A stretch of DNA of 64,000 nt from Prosthecodimorpha hirschii (GCF_001305515.1 NZ_LJYW01000001.1:5182857-5246856); one strand, 5' to 3'. Counted from the stretch's first letter, positions 39,423-49,810 are shown. Notes: generated from the letters alone by a model not told the origin. Program-made: numbers and translations.

Positions 39423-41687
39423 TCAGTCGTCCTCGCCCTCGTCCTCGCCCATCGTTCCGGCATTCGGGAAGAAGGGCAGGGAGCGGAAGCGCGTGCCGGT
39501 CAGTTTCGCATAGGCATTGGCGACCGCGGGGGCGACGCAGGGCACGCCCGGCTCGCCGACGCCGCCGATCGGGCTGCCCTGCTGCACGATGGTGACCGCG
39601 ATCTGCGGCGTCTCGCGCATCTTGAGCATGCGGTAGTTGTTGTAGTTGCGCTGCACGGTCCGGCCGGCCGCGAAGGTGATCCGGCTCCACATCGCCGCGC
39701 CGAGCGCCTGGATGATGCCGCCTTCCATCTGCGCGGTGACCTGGTCCGGATTGACGGCGATGCCGCAATCGATGGCGCAGGAGATGCGGTGCACCGTCAG
39801 CGCGCCGGTCGTCGGCGCCGAGATCTCCGCCACCTGCGCGACGATGCTGCCGAAGCCGATCGTCATGGCGATGCCGCGGGCCCGGCCGGCCGGCGGCGGC
39901 GTGCCCCATCCGGCCAGGGCGGCGGCGGCGTTCAAGACCGCCAGATGGCGCGGCGACGCGGCGAGCAGGCGCTGACGGAACAGGAGCGGGTCGACGCCCG
40001 CGGCGAGCGCCGCCTCGTCGATCGCCGATTCGACCACGAAGGTGTTGTAGGAATGGCCGACCGAGCGCCAGAAGCCGACCGGGGCGGTGGTGGTGTGGCG
40101 GACATAGTCGACGCGCTTCGACGGGAAGGCGTAGGGCAGGCCGATGGCACCGTCGACCGCCTGGCTGTCGACCATCGTGCCCGGCACGCCGAAGCGCAGC
40201 AGGATCGACGGCGTCACGATGCGGTTCGACCACGAGGTCGGCTGTCCGTTGGCGTCGAGGCCGATCCGGACCCGCGACAGGGCCATCGGCCGGTAGAAGT
40301 CGTGGGTCATGTCCTCTTCGCGGGTCCAGGTCAGCTTGACCGGCTTGCCCGGCACCGCCATGGCGATCTTGACCGCCTCGGTGACGAAATCGGTCTCGAA
40401 CTTGCGGCCCATGCCGCCGCCCATGAACATCGGATGGACGACGACGGCGGTGGCCGGCAGGCCGGTCAGCTTGGTGACCACGCCGACCACCGAGGGCGGC
40501 GCCTGGGTGGAGGCCCAGACCTCGCAGGACTGGCCGGGCGTGTAGAGCACCGTGCAGGCCATCGGCTCGAGCGTGGCGTGAGCCATGAACGGCGCCGCAT
40601 AGGTCATTTCGAGCCGCTTCGGCGAACCCGCCCAGCTGCCCTCGGCATCGCCGAGCAGTTCGGCGTTCAGCGGCGTGCCGGACGCCATCAGGGTCTGCGC
40701 GGTGGCATCGATCTTGGCGCTGTCGATGTCGGTGGCGCCGACCGGCAGGATCCAGCTCGGGGTGAGCCTTGCGACCGCATTCTTGGCCGCCCAGGTGTTG
40801 GTGGCGACGACGGCGACCGCCGTGCCGATATTGACCGCCTTGAGGGTGCCGGAGGGCGTCGCCGGGCTGTAGGTGGGCGACAGCGTGCCGCCATGGACCG
40901 GGGAATGCTTGACGGCGGCATAGACCATGCCGGGCAGGCGCACGTCGATGCCGAAGACGGCACTGCCGTCGACCTTGGCGGGGATGTCGGTGCGCGCCAC
41001 CGAACGGCCGATCAGGCGGCCGTTGCCGATCAGGGCCGGGCTCGACGGCGGGGTCTGCTGGGCGGCGGCGGCCGCGAGCGCGCCATAGGTGGCGGTCTGG
41101 CCGTTGACCGAAACGGTGCCGGAGGCCGCGACCGCATTGCCGAGCGAGCCGCCGAACCGGGCGACGGCCACCATCTTGAGCATCTCGCGGGCCTTGGCGC
41201 CGGCGACGCGCAGGCCCTGGTAGTAGCCGCGCATCGACATCGAGCCGCCGGTCACGCCGCGCATCGCCGGGTCGGCATAGGTGAAGTTGCCGGCCGGGGC
41301 ATGTTCGACCTTGACCTGGTTCCAATCGACCATCAGTTCCTCGGCCACCACCTGGGCGAGGCCGGTCATGATCCCCTGGCCCATCTCCTGGCTGCCGCAC
41401 AGGATCGTGACGGTGTTGTCGGCGCCGATCAGCAGCCAGTTGCCGACATAGGTGCCGACGAGGCCGCCGACATTGGCGGTGGTCGGCGTGCCGGTCGGCG
41501 TCGTCGTGCCGCCGCTCCCGCTTCCGCTTCCACTTCCGCTTCCGCTGCCGCCACCGCTGCCCTTCTTGGCGGCGGCCATCTCAGGGCCGAAGCCGATGGC
41601 GAGGCCGGCGAAGGCGGCGGCGCCCTGGCCGATGAGGGTGCGGCGGCTGACCGTGGTGGGATCGGGGGCGTTCTGATGGATCGTCAT
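39423..41687 (-). CDS. Molybdopterin-binding large subunit of a xanthine-dehydrogenase-family oxidoreductase (IorB type)
   Basis: 754 residues from ATG 41685-41687. A Tat signal (SRRTLIGQGAAAFAGLAIGF, about 14-33) indicates export of the folded enzyme to the periplasm. An unusual pure Gly/Ser linker (about 43-58) follows. Molybdopterin domain motifs: GSQEMGQGIMTGL, GGGMGRKFETDFV, FWRSVGHS and the catalytic Glu in GVGEPGVP. Such enzymes hydroxylate N-heterocycles or oxidise aldehydes. The small [2Fe-2S] subunit gene lies 85 bases upstream. No FAD subunit or cytochrome gene is adjacent. Confidence 0.88.
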   Translation of the reverse strand: MTIHQNAPDPTTVSRRTLIGQGAAAFAGLAIGFGPEMAAAKKGSGGGSGSGSGSGSGSGGTTTPTGTPTTANVGGLVGTYVGNWLLIGADNTVTILCGSQEMGQGIMTGLAQVVAEELMVDWNQVKVEHAPAGNFTYADPAMRGVTGGSMSMRGYYQGLRVAGAKAREMLKMVAVARFGGSLGNAVAASGTVSVNGQTATYGALAAAAAQQTPPSSPALIGNGRLIGRSVARTDIPAKVDGSAVFGIDVRLPGMVYAAVKHSPVHGGTLSPTYSPATPSGTLKAVNIGTAVAVVATNTWAAKNAVARLTPSWILPVGATDIDSAKIDATAQTLMASGTPLNAELLGDAEGSWAGSPKRLEMTYAAPFMAHATLEPMACTVLYTPGQSCEVWASTQAPPSVVGVVTKLTGLPATAVVVHPMFMGGGMGRKFETDFVTEAVKIAMAVPGKPVKLTWTREEDMTHDFYRPMALSRVRIGLDANGQPTSWSNRIVTPSILLRFGVPGTMVDSQAVDGAIGLPYAFPSKRVDYVRHTTTAPVGFWRSVGHSYNTFVVESAIDEAALAAGVDPLLFRQRLLAASPRHLAVLNAAAALAGWGTPPPAGRARGIAMTIGFGSIVAQVAEISAPTTGALTVHRISCAIDCGIAVNPDQVTAQMEGGIIQALGAAMWSRITFAAGRTVQRNYNNYRMLKMRETPQIAVTIVQQGSPIGGVGEPGVPCVAPAVANAYAKLTGTRFRSLPFFPNAGTMGEDEGEDD

Positions 41688-41772
41688 GGCGAACGGGCTC
41701 CTGAAATGGGCATGCGGGACCGGCGGCGGTACAGCGGCTCCGTCCGGGGACGGCGCGCGACCGGACCGGCGA

Positions 41773-42225
41773 TCAGGCGGCGATGCCGGCGGCGGCCTTG
41801 ATGGCGGCCTTGATGCGGGGATAGGTGCCGCAGGCGCAGACATTGCTCATGGCGGCGTCGATCTGGGCGTCCGTGGGCTTCGGCGTCTGCCGGAGTAGGG
41901 CCGCGGCCTTCATCAGCATGCCCGACTGGCAGTAGCCGCATTGCGGCACCTGCTTGGCGATCCAGGCCAGCTGCAGGGTGTGGCTGCGGTTCGGCGACAG
42001 GCCTTCGACCGTCGTGATCTGCTTGCCGACCGCCTCCTTGACCTCCATGTCGCAGGAGCGCTCCGGCTCGCCGTTGACCAGCACGGTGCAGGCGCCGCAC
42101 ACCTCGATGCCGCAGCCATATTTCGTGCCCGTCAGGCCGACCACGTCGCGCAGCACCCAGAGCAGCGGCATGCTGGCCGGCACGTCGACCGAATACGACT
42201 TCCCGTTGATGGTCAGATTGTACAT
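41773..42225 (-). CDS. [2Fe-2S]-binding small subunit of the molybdenum hydroxylase (IorA type)
   Basis: 150 residues from ATG 42223-42225. Two cluster sites: plant-type CGIEVCGACTVLVNG...C and the C-terminal CGYCQSG...CACGT. It passes electrons from the molybdenum centre to an outside acceptor, usually a cytochrome c in two-subunit IorAB-type enzymes. It has no Tat signal of its own and is expected to be exported bound to the large subunit. Confidence 0.92.
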   Translation of the reverse strand: MYNLTINGKSYSVDVPASMPLLWVLRDVVGLTGTKYGCGIEVCGACTVLVNGEPERSCDMEVKEAVGKQITTVEGLSPNRSHTLQLAWIAKQVPQCGYCQSGMLMKAAALLRQTPKPTDAQIDAAMSNVCACGTYPRIKAAIKAAAGIAA

Positions 42226-42849
42226 GTCTCGTTCCCCAAGGGCGTTTGGGGCGCCAAGACCGAGCCGTCCCAAGGTCGTGTTCGCCGGGGCGGACCCTAC
42301 GTCACCAAATGTTAAGTCATGTTTACCTGTCGTGTAAGCGTCATCTCAGCCAGGCGCGAGAATTCGAATGGAATTCGAGGCTGATTCGTCGCAAAGGCTT
42401 CGCAAACGTGTAAAGCCTGGGGCCATCGATTGGGCATTGCCTTGCCGCCGACGAATCGCTCGCGGAGGATGGCAGTCGTCATGTCCTGATTTGCCTAATG
42501 AATCCTAAGGGAAGTCCGTGGAATTTCATAAAATGCGTCGGAACATTCATGGTTCCACGGCGCAAACTCCACCGGTCGATGATACGCGATCAGGCTGACG
42601 AGAGTCTGACCCTTCGTCGGTTCCCGGGTTAATTTTTGAATATTCGTGAAGATCTCCTTTTGAATTCGCCAGTACAGGACGTCAGCGTCATGACATTCTC
42701 GGTATGAAGAATGCATTGTGCGCCGGTCGACCCGTGAATTCGGACCGTGATCGGCGATGGTTGTGGCCGCCGGGGAGCGGCATTTGGGCGAGATCTGGCG
42801 TGATTCCGGATTTCAGACGGATTTTGATCGTGACGCTCGGGGACATACG
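42226..42849. other. 624-base intergenic region, relatively AT-rich
   Basis: It holds the promoter side of the molybdenum hydroxylase genes and of the secreted protein at 42850. Near 42360-42378 there is a direct repeat GAATTCGA-atg-GAATTCGA. A 73-codon open frame on the minus strand (42495-42716) has no ribosome site or protein features and is not called. I see no other structure. Confidence 0.4.
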
Positions 42850-43554
42850 ATGAAATACGGACGCCATAGCTTTGTCGGTCTGCTCGGCCTGGTCGCCTCC
42901 CTGGCCCTCGCTCCGGATGCGGATGCGCTGACCGGCGTGCAGGTCGGCCCGAGCGGCAAGACCTATGCGTCGGGCGGCATCGAGTGCGCGCTGCACCCGG
43001 TCAACGGCCTGGCGCCGATGGTCAAGGCGGGACTCTACAATGCCAGGAAGAATGCGAAGGCGACGGTCCTGCTCAACCGGACCCCGGTGGCCAGCGTCAA
43101 CTTTTCCAGCCCCGACGCCACGGTCTGGCTCGGGCCGCAGGTCGATACCGTTGCGGTGGTGCTGAAGGGCGCCGGCACCGACAGCTACACGTTCGACGCA
43201 ACGCCGGATCCCGGGCAGGCGAACGTCTGCATTCCGAGCACCGTCGGCAATACGGTGACGGGCGATGTCGAATATGCCGCGAGCCGCAAATCCTCCATGA
43301 CGGTGATCCCGGGCTGCGCGCTGAACGGGGCGACCGGCCGGGCTCAGCCCTTCGTCAATCTCTTCGACAATGGCGCCTACCTGCTGAATGTCTCGGTCAA
43401 CGGCGTTCCTCTGACCCAGTTGAACGGCACGACCCGGCGCAGCACCCCGGTCTTCCTGGCCCCGGGTCTCAACGTCGTGACCGCCGCCAACGGCGCCGCC
43501 TCGACCGATTCCTACGTCCGCGACGGCGGCACCGGCACCTGCACGCTCCCCTGA
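42850..43554 (+). CDS. Secreted protein of unknown function
   Basis: 234 residues from ATG 42850. A signal peptide (about 1-27, ending ADA) is followed by a mature part that looks all-beta, with two similar halves: each has a Cys, a (G)LYNA/LFDNG-type strand and a VxLNRTP/VNGVPL turn, suggesting an internal duplication. Four cysteines (ECALHP, NVCIPS, GCALNG, TCTLP). I know no family. Single gene with its own terminator hairpin. Confidence 0.7.
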   Translation: MKYGRHSFVGLLGLVASLALAPDADALTGVQVGPSGKTYASGGIECALHPVNGLAPMVKAGLYNARKNAKATVLLNRTPVASVNFSSPDATVWLGPQVDTVAVVLKGAGTDSYTFDATPDPGQANVCIPSTVGNTVTGDVEYAASRKSSMTVIPGCALNGATGRAQPFVNLFDNGAYLLNVSVNGVPLTQLNGTTRRSTPVFLAPGLNVVTAANGAASTDSYVRDGGTGTCTLP

Positions 43555-43562
43555 GAACCAGA

Positions 43563-43602
43563 CCGGGATGCGGCGCCCGGTCCGCCGGGTGCCGCATCCC
43601 GG
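43563..43602 (+). terminator. Terminator hairpin after the secreted-protein gene
   Basis: Perfect 12-bp arms CCGGGATGCGGC and GCCGCATCCCGG, 8 bases past the stop codon. No T run follows. The remaining 333 bases to the fcl gene contain no gene I can support and should hold its promoter. Confidence 0.5.
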
Positions 43603-43935
43603 CGCTATCGCCCCCTTCGAGTATCCGTATCCTTGACCTTTGCGTCGGTCGAACCTTGCGTCCGATGACAGGACGCCGGCCGTTGCCTGATGCCGGCTTC
43701 CTCGATCGCAGGGTCCTTCTCGCCGCCGACAATCCCCCATTCCTTTTTCCGACCGCACACATATCGAGGCCGGGCCGCCGCTGCCTCCAAGGCCCGGTCC
43801 CGCCGAGTCCTGCGATCTTCATAGTTCGACGGCATCATTCGACAGCGCCCGACAGATGGCGCCAGACCGGCATGCCGGTTGCTTTTCGATCGGACGCCAC
43901 CTATTGCCGAACGACGCTCTGGAGATTTCACAACC

Positions 43936-44877
43936 ATGTCGGATCCTATTTATTCGCTTGTCGGGAAGCGCGTCTGGGTGGCCGGGCATCGCGGCATGGT
44001 CGGGTCCGCCATCGTGCGCCGGCTCGGCTCGGAGGCCTGCACGGTGCTGACGGTCGATCGGGCGGAAGCCGATCTGCGCGATCAGCGTGCGATCCGGGCC
44101 TGGATGGACAAGGAACGGCCGGATGCGGTCTTCCTGGCCGCCGCAAAGGTCGGTGGCATTCTCGCCAACGACACCTATCCGGCCGATTTCCTCTACGACA
44201 ACCTGATGATCGAGGCGAACATCATCGAGGCCGCGCATCGCGTCGGCGTCGAGAAGCTGCTGTTTCTCGGATCGTCCTGCATCTATCCGAAATTCGCCGC
44301 CCAGCCGATCGTCGAGGATGCCTTGCTGACCGGTCCGCTGGAGCCGACCAACGAATGGTACGCGATCGCCAAGATCGCCGGCATCAAGCTCGCCCAGGCC
44401 TACCGGCGCCAGCACGGTTGCGATTTCATCTCGGCCATGCCGACCAACCTCTATGGTCCCGGCGATAATTTCGATCTCGCCTCCAGTCACGTCATGCCGG
44501 CGCTGATCCGCAAGACGCACGAGGCCAGGCAGCGCGGCGACGCCGAGATCGTCGTCTGGGGCACGGGCACGCCGCGGCGCGAGTTTCTCCATGTCGACGA
44601 TTGCGCCGATGCCTGCGTGCATCTCATGAAGACCTATTCGGATGCCGGCCACGTCAATGTCGGCTCCGGAACGGATGTGACCATCGCCGAACTGGCCGCG
44701 CTGATCGCCCGGGTGGTCGGTTTCGAGGGCGCCGTGCGCTACGACACGACCAAGCCGGACGGCACCCCGCGCAAGCTGATGGATGGCGGCCGCCTCGCCG
44801 GGACCGGCTGGCAGGCACGGATCGGCCTGGAGGAGGGCATCCGGTCCGCCTATGCGTGGTTTCTCGCGCGCGGCTGA
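43936..44877 (+). CDS. fcl: GDP-L-fucose synthase
   Basis: 313 residues from ATG 43936. It performs epimerisation at C3/C5 and NADPH reduction of GDP-4-keto-6-deoxymannose to GDP-L-fucose, using the product of Gmd (25692-26774). Motifs: [30 protein letters not shown], the catalytic [10 protein letters not shown] (Tyr-xxx-Lys), [12 protein letters not shown]. It lies apart from gmd but on the same strand. Confidence 0.96.
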   Translation: MSDPIYSLVGKRVWVAGHRGMVGSAIVRRLGSEACTVLTVDRAEADLRDQRAIRAWMDKERPDAVFLAAAKVGGILANDTYPADFLYDNLMIEANIIEAAHRVGVEKLLFLGSSCIYPKFAAQPIVEDALLTGPLEPTNEWYAIAKIAGIKLAQAYRRQHGCDFISAMPTNLYGPGDNFDLASSHVMPALIRKTHEARQRGDAEIVVWGTGTPRREFLHVDDCADACVHLMKTYSDAGHVNVGSGTDVTIAELAALIARVVGFEGAVRYDTTKPDGTPRKLMDGGRLAGTGWQARIGLEEGIRSAYAWFLARG

Positions 44878-44965
44878 TCAGCGAATCCGATGCTCTCTAA
44901 TATATTCATGTAACGGATTATAAGGGGCTTGGAAGTAGCATCGCCGCACTCTCGGCTCGATCCCA

Positions 44966-47900
44966 ATGTCGGCAGCCGATGCGATCGGGCATCCCATGGC
45001 GTTTCGCTTCATCTCGCTGTTTTCTGTCAAGGCACGCGCCGTCCGCATCGTTGTCTTCTATGCAGGATTTGCAACTCTTTGGATATACGCTTCGGACACG
45101 CTTCTGGCCCAGATAGCCGATCCGGCGAGTCTTGCCGAGCTCGCGAAATACAAAGGTCTGTTCTTCGTCGCCGTAACCTCGCTGCTGCTCCACATGGTGC
45201 TGCGCAACGTGCCGCTCGAGGCGGCCGCGGGCGAGGAGTCGATCCGGCTTCGGTTGTGGGAGCCTCTGGCGGCCGGCGCCTCGGTCCTTGCCGTCGGCAT
45301 GATCGCCGTATTGGTCTATCGCGCCGAGGATAGTGCCCTCCGTCAAGGCGTCTTCGACCACTTGGAGGCGACCGCCGAGGCCCGCGGGCAGGCCATTTCC
45401 GACTGGCTGGCCAGCCGTCAGCACAGTCTCGAGGCGATCGCCCGATCCGCCTCGGATGCGTCGGCGGAGCCGCTCCACCGCGTGACCATCGACCGGACCA
45501 TGGAAGCCGCCCGGGACATTTTCGGCTTCGTCGCCATCGCGCTGGTCGATGCCGACGGGCACCTCCTGGCGGGCAGTGCCGATGCCAAGCCGGATACGGT
45601 CATGCTGCAACGCATCGCGGCCATGTCCGGGCGGGTCGACGGCCAGGCGCCCCAGGTCACCACCCTGATCGACCTGCATCGCCAGGCCGATGGTCAGACG
45701 CATTTCGGAGCGATCGCTCCGGTCCGCGGCCTCCTGGTGCCGCCGCGTCGGGCCGGCGACCCGTCGGGGGCGCCGGCGACGTCCGGCGCGCCCGTGCAGG
45801 CCTTCGTGATCGGCGAATGGTTGCCGGATCTGCCGTTCTTCCAGCGCATGGCCGGCGGGGACAGGTCGCGGACGCTCCTGATGCGGACGGTGGACGGTCG
45901 CCTGGAGACCCTGTTCGCGCGGAGCCAGGCCTTCCTGCCGGGCGCAGACGAGGAGGCCGGGGAGGATTCCCCGGAAGCGATCTTCGCCGCGACCGGGCAT
46001 CGGCGGATCGAAGCGCCGGATGGCAGCGGCACGGGCATCCTGGCGGCAGCGGCGCGCTTGCCGGTGCCGGGATGGTTCGTTCTGACCGAGATCGACGAGA
46101 ACACGGCCCTGGCCGGCCTGCGCCACCTTGCCGTCGCGGCGGCGGTCTGCGTCGCGGTCGCCTTCGGGGCCAGCCTGGCGCTCGGCCTGTTCCTCTGGCA
46201 GCGGCAGCGGCTCGGGGTGGTCCTGTCCGACCTTGCCCGCCAGCGCGAGGCGCAGGCGGCGGAGGATCGCTATCGGGTGACCTTCGACCAGGTGCCGGTC
46301 GGGATCGTCCAGATCCGGGCGGGCGGCCGGTTCGGCCGCTGCAATCGGGCCTTCTACGAGATCACCGGGATCGATCCGGAGAAGCTGGAGACGGGGACGC
46401 CGCTCGACCTGGTGCATCCCGACGAGCGGTCCGCCGTTGCGGCCTCCGTATCGATGCTGTTCTCCGGCGAGCGACAGGTCATGTCGGCCGAACGTCGGCT
46501 CCTGCGGCCGGACGGCAGCACGGTGATCGTCGCGATCACGGCGACCAGCGCGCGCGATGCCAAGTCCGGCGAACGGACGGTGATCGCGACCCTCCAGGAC
46601 ATCACGGCGCGCCGCCGGGCCGAGGATGCGTTGCGGGCCAGCCAGGAACGCTTCGATCTGGCGATGCGCGGCGCCAATGACGGCGTCTGGGACTGGAACC
46701 TCGTCACCGGTACGATCTACTACTCGCCGCGCTGGAAGGCGATGCTCGGCTATGGCGAGGACGAGATCGAGGACCGGATCGAGAGCCACGACGCCCTGCT
46801 GCATCCCGACGACCGTCAGGCCGCGCACGACCAGACGGCCGCGATCTTCGACGGGCGTCGCGATTCCTACGCGTGCGAGTTCCGCATGCGCGCCAAGAAC
46901 GGCGAATGGCGCCATATCCTGTCGCGCGCCTTCGTGGTGCGCGGCGCCGCCGGCGAGCCGATCCGCATGGTCGGCACGCATGTCGACCTGACCAAGCAGA
47001 AGCGCGACGAAGAGGCCCTCCGGCAGGCTGCGGCCGTGTTCTCCAACACGCAGGAAGGCGTGATGATCACCGATCCGAACGGTCGGATCATCGACGTCAA
47101 TCCGGCCTTCACGGTGATCACGGGCTGGAGCCGGGCGGAAGCCGTCGGCCGCTCGGTCAGCATCCTGAACTCGGGTCTGCAGGACAAGGCCTTCTACGAG
47201 GCGCTGTGGTGGGAGATCAACGAGAACGGCCACTGGCAGGGTGAGATCTGGAACCGCCGGCGCAGCGGCGAGGTCTATCCGCAATGGCTGACCATCTCGA
47301 CCGTGCGCGACGCCCAGGGCCGCCCGGTCCGGCGGATCGGCACCTTCATCGACATCGGCAAGCTGAAGACCTCGGAGGCGCATCTCGCCTTCCTGGCCAA
47401 TCACGACGTTCTGACCGGCCTGCCCAACCGCGCCACGCTGATGAACGCGATCGGCCAGTCGCTCGGCAATGCCGCCGCCTATCAGTCCGGCGGCGCGGTC
47501 CTGTTCTTCGATCTCGACCGGTTCAAGACGGTCAACGACAGTCTCGGTCATGCGGTCGGCGACGAGCTGATCGTGGCGGTCGCCAACCGGCTGAAGGAGG
47601 GGCTGCCGATCGGGGCGGTGCTGGCCCGGCTCGGCGGCGACGAATTCGTCGCCGTGATCCACGGCGTCACGGATCGCGATGCCATCGGCGTCCAGGCCGA
47701 GCACTGGCGCCGCCAGCTCGACCAACCCTTCACCCTGGCGGGCGGCCGGAGCCTCTACGTCACCGTCAGCATCGGCGTCGCCGTCTTCCCCGGCGACGGC
47801 GATCACGCGACCGATCTGCTCCAGCATGCCGATGCCGCGCTCTATGCGGCCAAGGCCGCCGGTGGCGACACCGTGCGCTTCTATACCGGCGATCTGACCG

Positions 47901-48787
47901 AAGCCGCCTCGGCCCGGCTCGATACGGAAATCGGCCTGCGCCGCGCGATCGACAACGGCGAGTTCGAGCTCTACTACCAGCCTCTGGTCGGGACCGCGGA
48001 CGGGCGGGTCCGTGGCGTCGAAGCCCTGATCCGGTGGCGCCATCCCGTGCATGGCCTGATGGAGCCCGGACGGTTCCTGGCCATCGCCGACGAGACCGGT
48101 CTCGTCCTGCCGATCGGCGAATGGGTGCTGCCGGAGGCCTGCCGGCAATTGCAGGCGTGGCGCGAGGCCGGGGTCGCCCTGGATCTGGTCGCCGTCAACC
48201 TGACGCCGCGTGAGTTCAAGCGAAGCGACATCGTCGAGCGCGTGGCGGCGGCCCTTTCGGCGGCCGGCCTGCCGGCCCGCTGCCTGGAACTGGAGATCAC
48301 CGAAGGCGCGCTGCTCGACCACGGCGAGGGGCTGGACCGTCGCCTGGCCGAACTGAAGGCGCTCGGCGTGCGCCTCGCCATCGACGATTTCGGGACCGGC
48401 TATTCCTCGCTCGCCTATCTGAGCCAGCTGCCGATCGACAAGCTGAAGATCGACAAGAGCTTCGTACGCAAGCTGACGGAGGACGATACCTCGCGCGAGA
48501 TCGTCCGCACGATCGTCGGCCTCGCCCACAATCTCGGCATCGTGGCGCTTGCGGAGGGCGTCGAGACGGCCGCGCAGCTCGACCTGCTGCAGGCCATGGG
48601 CTGCGAATATGTCCAGGGCTACTATTTCTCGCGCCCCGTTCCGAACCGCGACATCCCGCTCATGCTCGGAGCCGACACGACCGCGGTCGACCGCGCCCCG
48701 CAGGCATCGGCGGAGATTCCGGCGGTACCGGTCGAAATCGCCGGCGGGCCTGCCGAGGCTCGTGGTTGCCAGTCGGCCTCGCTATAG
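44966..48787 (+). CDS. Membrane-bound PAS-GGDEF-EAL cyclic-di-GMP signalling protein
   Basis: 1273 residues from ATG 44966 (ATG 44996 is an alternative). The N-terminus has three membrane helices (to about 125). An extracytoplasmic sensor part (about 130-390) ends at a further helix (AAAVCVAVAFGASLALGLFL). Three PAS domains (about 430-805), a GGDEF domain with an intact GGDEF (890-894) and an EAL domain with EAL (1019-1021) and DDFGTGYSSL follow. Both enzyme sites look complete, so it could make and break c-di-GMP. It would sense an outside or redox/light-like cue. Confidence 0.93.
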   Translation: MSAADAIGHPMAFRFISLFSVKARAVRIVVFYAGFATLWIYASDTLLAQIADPASLAELAKYKGLFFVAVTSLLLHMVLRNVPLEAAAGEESIRLRLWEPLAAGASVLAVGMIAVLVYRAEDSALRQGVFDHLEATAEARGQAISDWLASRQHSLEAIARSASDASAEPLHRVTIDRTMEAARDIFGFVAIALVDADGHLLAGSADAKPDTVMLQRIAAMSGRVDGQAPQVTTLIDLHRQADGQTHFGAIAPVRGLLVPPRRAGDPSGAPATSGAPVQAFVIGEWLPDLPFFQRMAGGDRSRTLLMRTVDGRLETLFARSQAFLPGADEEAGEDSPEAIFAATGHRRIEAPDGSGTGILAAAARLPVPGWFVLTEIDENTALAGLRHLAVAAAVCVAVAFGASLALGLFLWQRQRLGVVLSDLARQREAQAAEDRYRVTFDQVPVGIVQIRAGGRFGRCNRAFYEITGIDPEKLETGTPLDLVHPDERSAVAASVSMLFSGERQVMSAERRLLRPDGSTVIVAITATSARDAKSGERTVIATLQDITARRRAEDALRASQERFDLAMRGANDGVWDWNLVTGTIYYSPRWKAMLGYGEDEIEDRIESHDALLHPDDRQAAHDQTAAIFDGRRDSYACEFRMRAKNGEWRHILSRAFVVRGAAGEPIRMVGTHVDLTKQKRDEEALRQAAAVFSNTQEGVMITDPNGRIIDVNPAFTVITGWSRAEAVGRSVSILNSGLQDKAFYEALWWEINENGHWQGEIWNRRRSGEVYPQWLTISTVRDAQGRPVRRIGTFIDIGKLKTSEAHLAFLANHDVLTGLPNRATLMNAIGQSLGNAAAYQSGGAVLFFDLDRFKTVNDSLGHAVGDELIVAVANRLKEGLPIGAVLARLGGDEFVAVIHGVTDRDAIGVQAEHWRRQLDQPFTLAGGRSLYVTVSIGVAVFPGDGDHATDLLQHADAALYAAKAAGGDTVRFYTGDLTEAASARLDTEIGLRRAIDNGEFELYYQPLVGTADGRVRGVEALIRWRHPVHGLMEPGRFLAIADETGLVLPIGEWVLPEACRQLQAWREAGVALDLVAVNLTPREFKRSDIVERVAAALSAAGLPARCLELEITEGALLDHGEGLDRRLAELKALGVRLAIDDFGTGYSSLAYLSQLPIDKLKIDKSFVRKLTEDDTSREIVRTIVGLAHNLGIVALAEGVETAAQLDLLQAMGCEYVQGYYFSRPVPNRDIPLMLGADTTAVDRAPQASAEIPAVPVEIAGGPAEARGCQSASL

Positions 48788-48825
48788 TCGGCGGCGACCG
48801 CGACCGGCCGGGAGTGTCCGCGACC

Positions 48826-49266
48826 ATGACGTCTGCTTACGGTTCGAGCCTCGCTCCCCTGGTGCTGGGGATGGTCGTCCTGTTCCCGGTCGCTCTCGTC
48901 GGCATGTTCGCCGGCATTTCGAAGCTGCTCGCCGCGATCGGCGGCTGGGGGCGGGTGGCCGAACGCTATCGGGCGCGGGCGCCGGTGTCCGGGCACCGCT
49001 TCGCCATGCAATCCGGCCAGATGGGCCTCGTCAACTACCGCAACACCCTGACCATCACGGTGACCCCGGAAGGCCTCCATATCGCCATCCTGCCGCTGTT
49101 CCGGATCGGCCATCCGCCGCTCTTCATCCCCTGGACGGCGATGCATAACGGGCGGCGCAAGCGTCTGTTCTGGTGGCAGCTGGTCGCCTTCGACATCGGC
49201 GAGCCGAGGCTGGCCACGCTGGCGGTGCCGGCCGCGCTATTCGAGGGGCGTGCGCTCCCGACCTGA
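48826..49266 (+). CDS. Small membrane protein of unknown function
   Basis: 146 residues from ATG 48826. One strong N-terminal membrane helix (LAPLVLGMVVLFPVALVGMF), then a soluble part with RNTLTITVTPEGLHIAILP and FIPWTAM, a strand pattern like small PH-type domains of membrane proteins. It follows the GGDEF-EAL gene by 38 bases, so it may be cotranscribed. Confidence 0.65.
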   Translation: MTSAYGSSLAPLVLGMVVLFPVALVGMFAGISKLLAAIGGWGRVAERYRARAPVSGHRFAMQSGQMGLVNYRNTLTITVTPEGLHIAILPLFRIGHPPLFIPWTAMHNGRRKRLFWWQLVAFDIGEPRLATLAVPAALFEGRALPT

Positions 49267-49315
49267 CCCGGCCCGACCTGACCCGGACCGACCTGGCCCG
49301 ACCTGACGCGGACCG
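49261..49315. repeat. Tandem repeat over the end of the small membrane-protein gene
   Basis: Three 15-base copies and one 10-base copy of ACCTGACCCGG(C/A)CCG, starting at the stop codon (TGA 49264-49266) of the preceding gene. Probably replication slippage. Confidence 0.6.
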
Positions 49316-49492
49316 CCGATCCCGACCGCTGCCGATCGCAGCAGAGTCAAGATTTCGTGAATCGGATCGTGAGAATTTTAATCCAGACGACACCGGTCTC
49401 GATTTCGGGAAACGCGCGTTTATTCATAAAGATGCTATTCATATTTTCGCAATATCTTGGGCGTCGTCGAAGTCTAGAATGCGAACCGGTCC

Positions 49493-49810
49493 ATGCTCGT
49501 CCTCCTTGTGGTGGCAGTCCTCAGTGGCCTCCTGTCCGGGCTCTTTTGCCGGGTGAACGCCATCGCGCTGCTTTCGCTGGCGGCCCTGGCGCTGCACGCC
49601 GTCGCGGCCCTGGTCTGGGGCTGGGCGCCGGGCTCCGCCATTCTGACCGTCCTGGCCGTGCAGTTCGGTTTCGCCACCGCGCTGCTGATCGGCGCCATGG
49701 ATCTGGTCCGGCCCGTGCCGGCTGCCGACCCCTTGCCGGCCGATTCCGCGCCCGCCGACCCGGCGCGGCCCGAACCGGCGCGCCGGGCGCCGCGCGGCCT
49801 TCGCCCTTAA
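49493..49810 (+). CDS. Small two- or three-helix membrane protein, unknown
   Basis: 105 residues. Two to three hydrophobic segments within residues 1-70, then a Pro/Ala/Arg-rich tail. An AT-rich promoter-like stretch (about 49365-49460) lies just upstream, but no clear ribosome site is seen. Overlapping open frames on the other strand have no protein features. Moderate support. Confidence 0.5.
   Translation: MLVLLVVAVLSGLLSGLFCRVNAIALLSLAALALHAVAALVWGWAPGSAILTVLAVQFGFATALLIGAMDLVRPVPAADPLPADSAPADPARPEPARRAPRGLRP

Noticed and set aside
42495-42716. 73-codon minus-strand open frame
   Set aside because: No ribosome site, no neighbours, no protein features; lies in AT-richer intergenic DNA.
44918-48529. 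1203-codon open frame on the minus strand
   Set aside because: Antisense to the GGDEF-EAL gene, whose domains and motifs are unmistakable.
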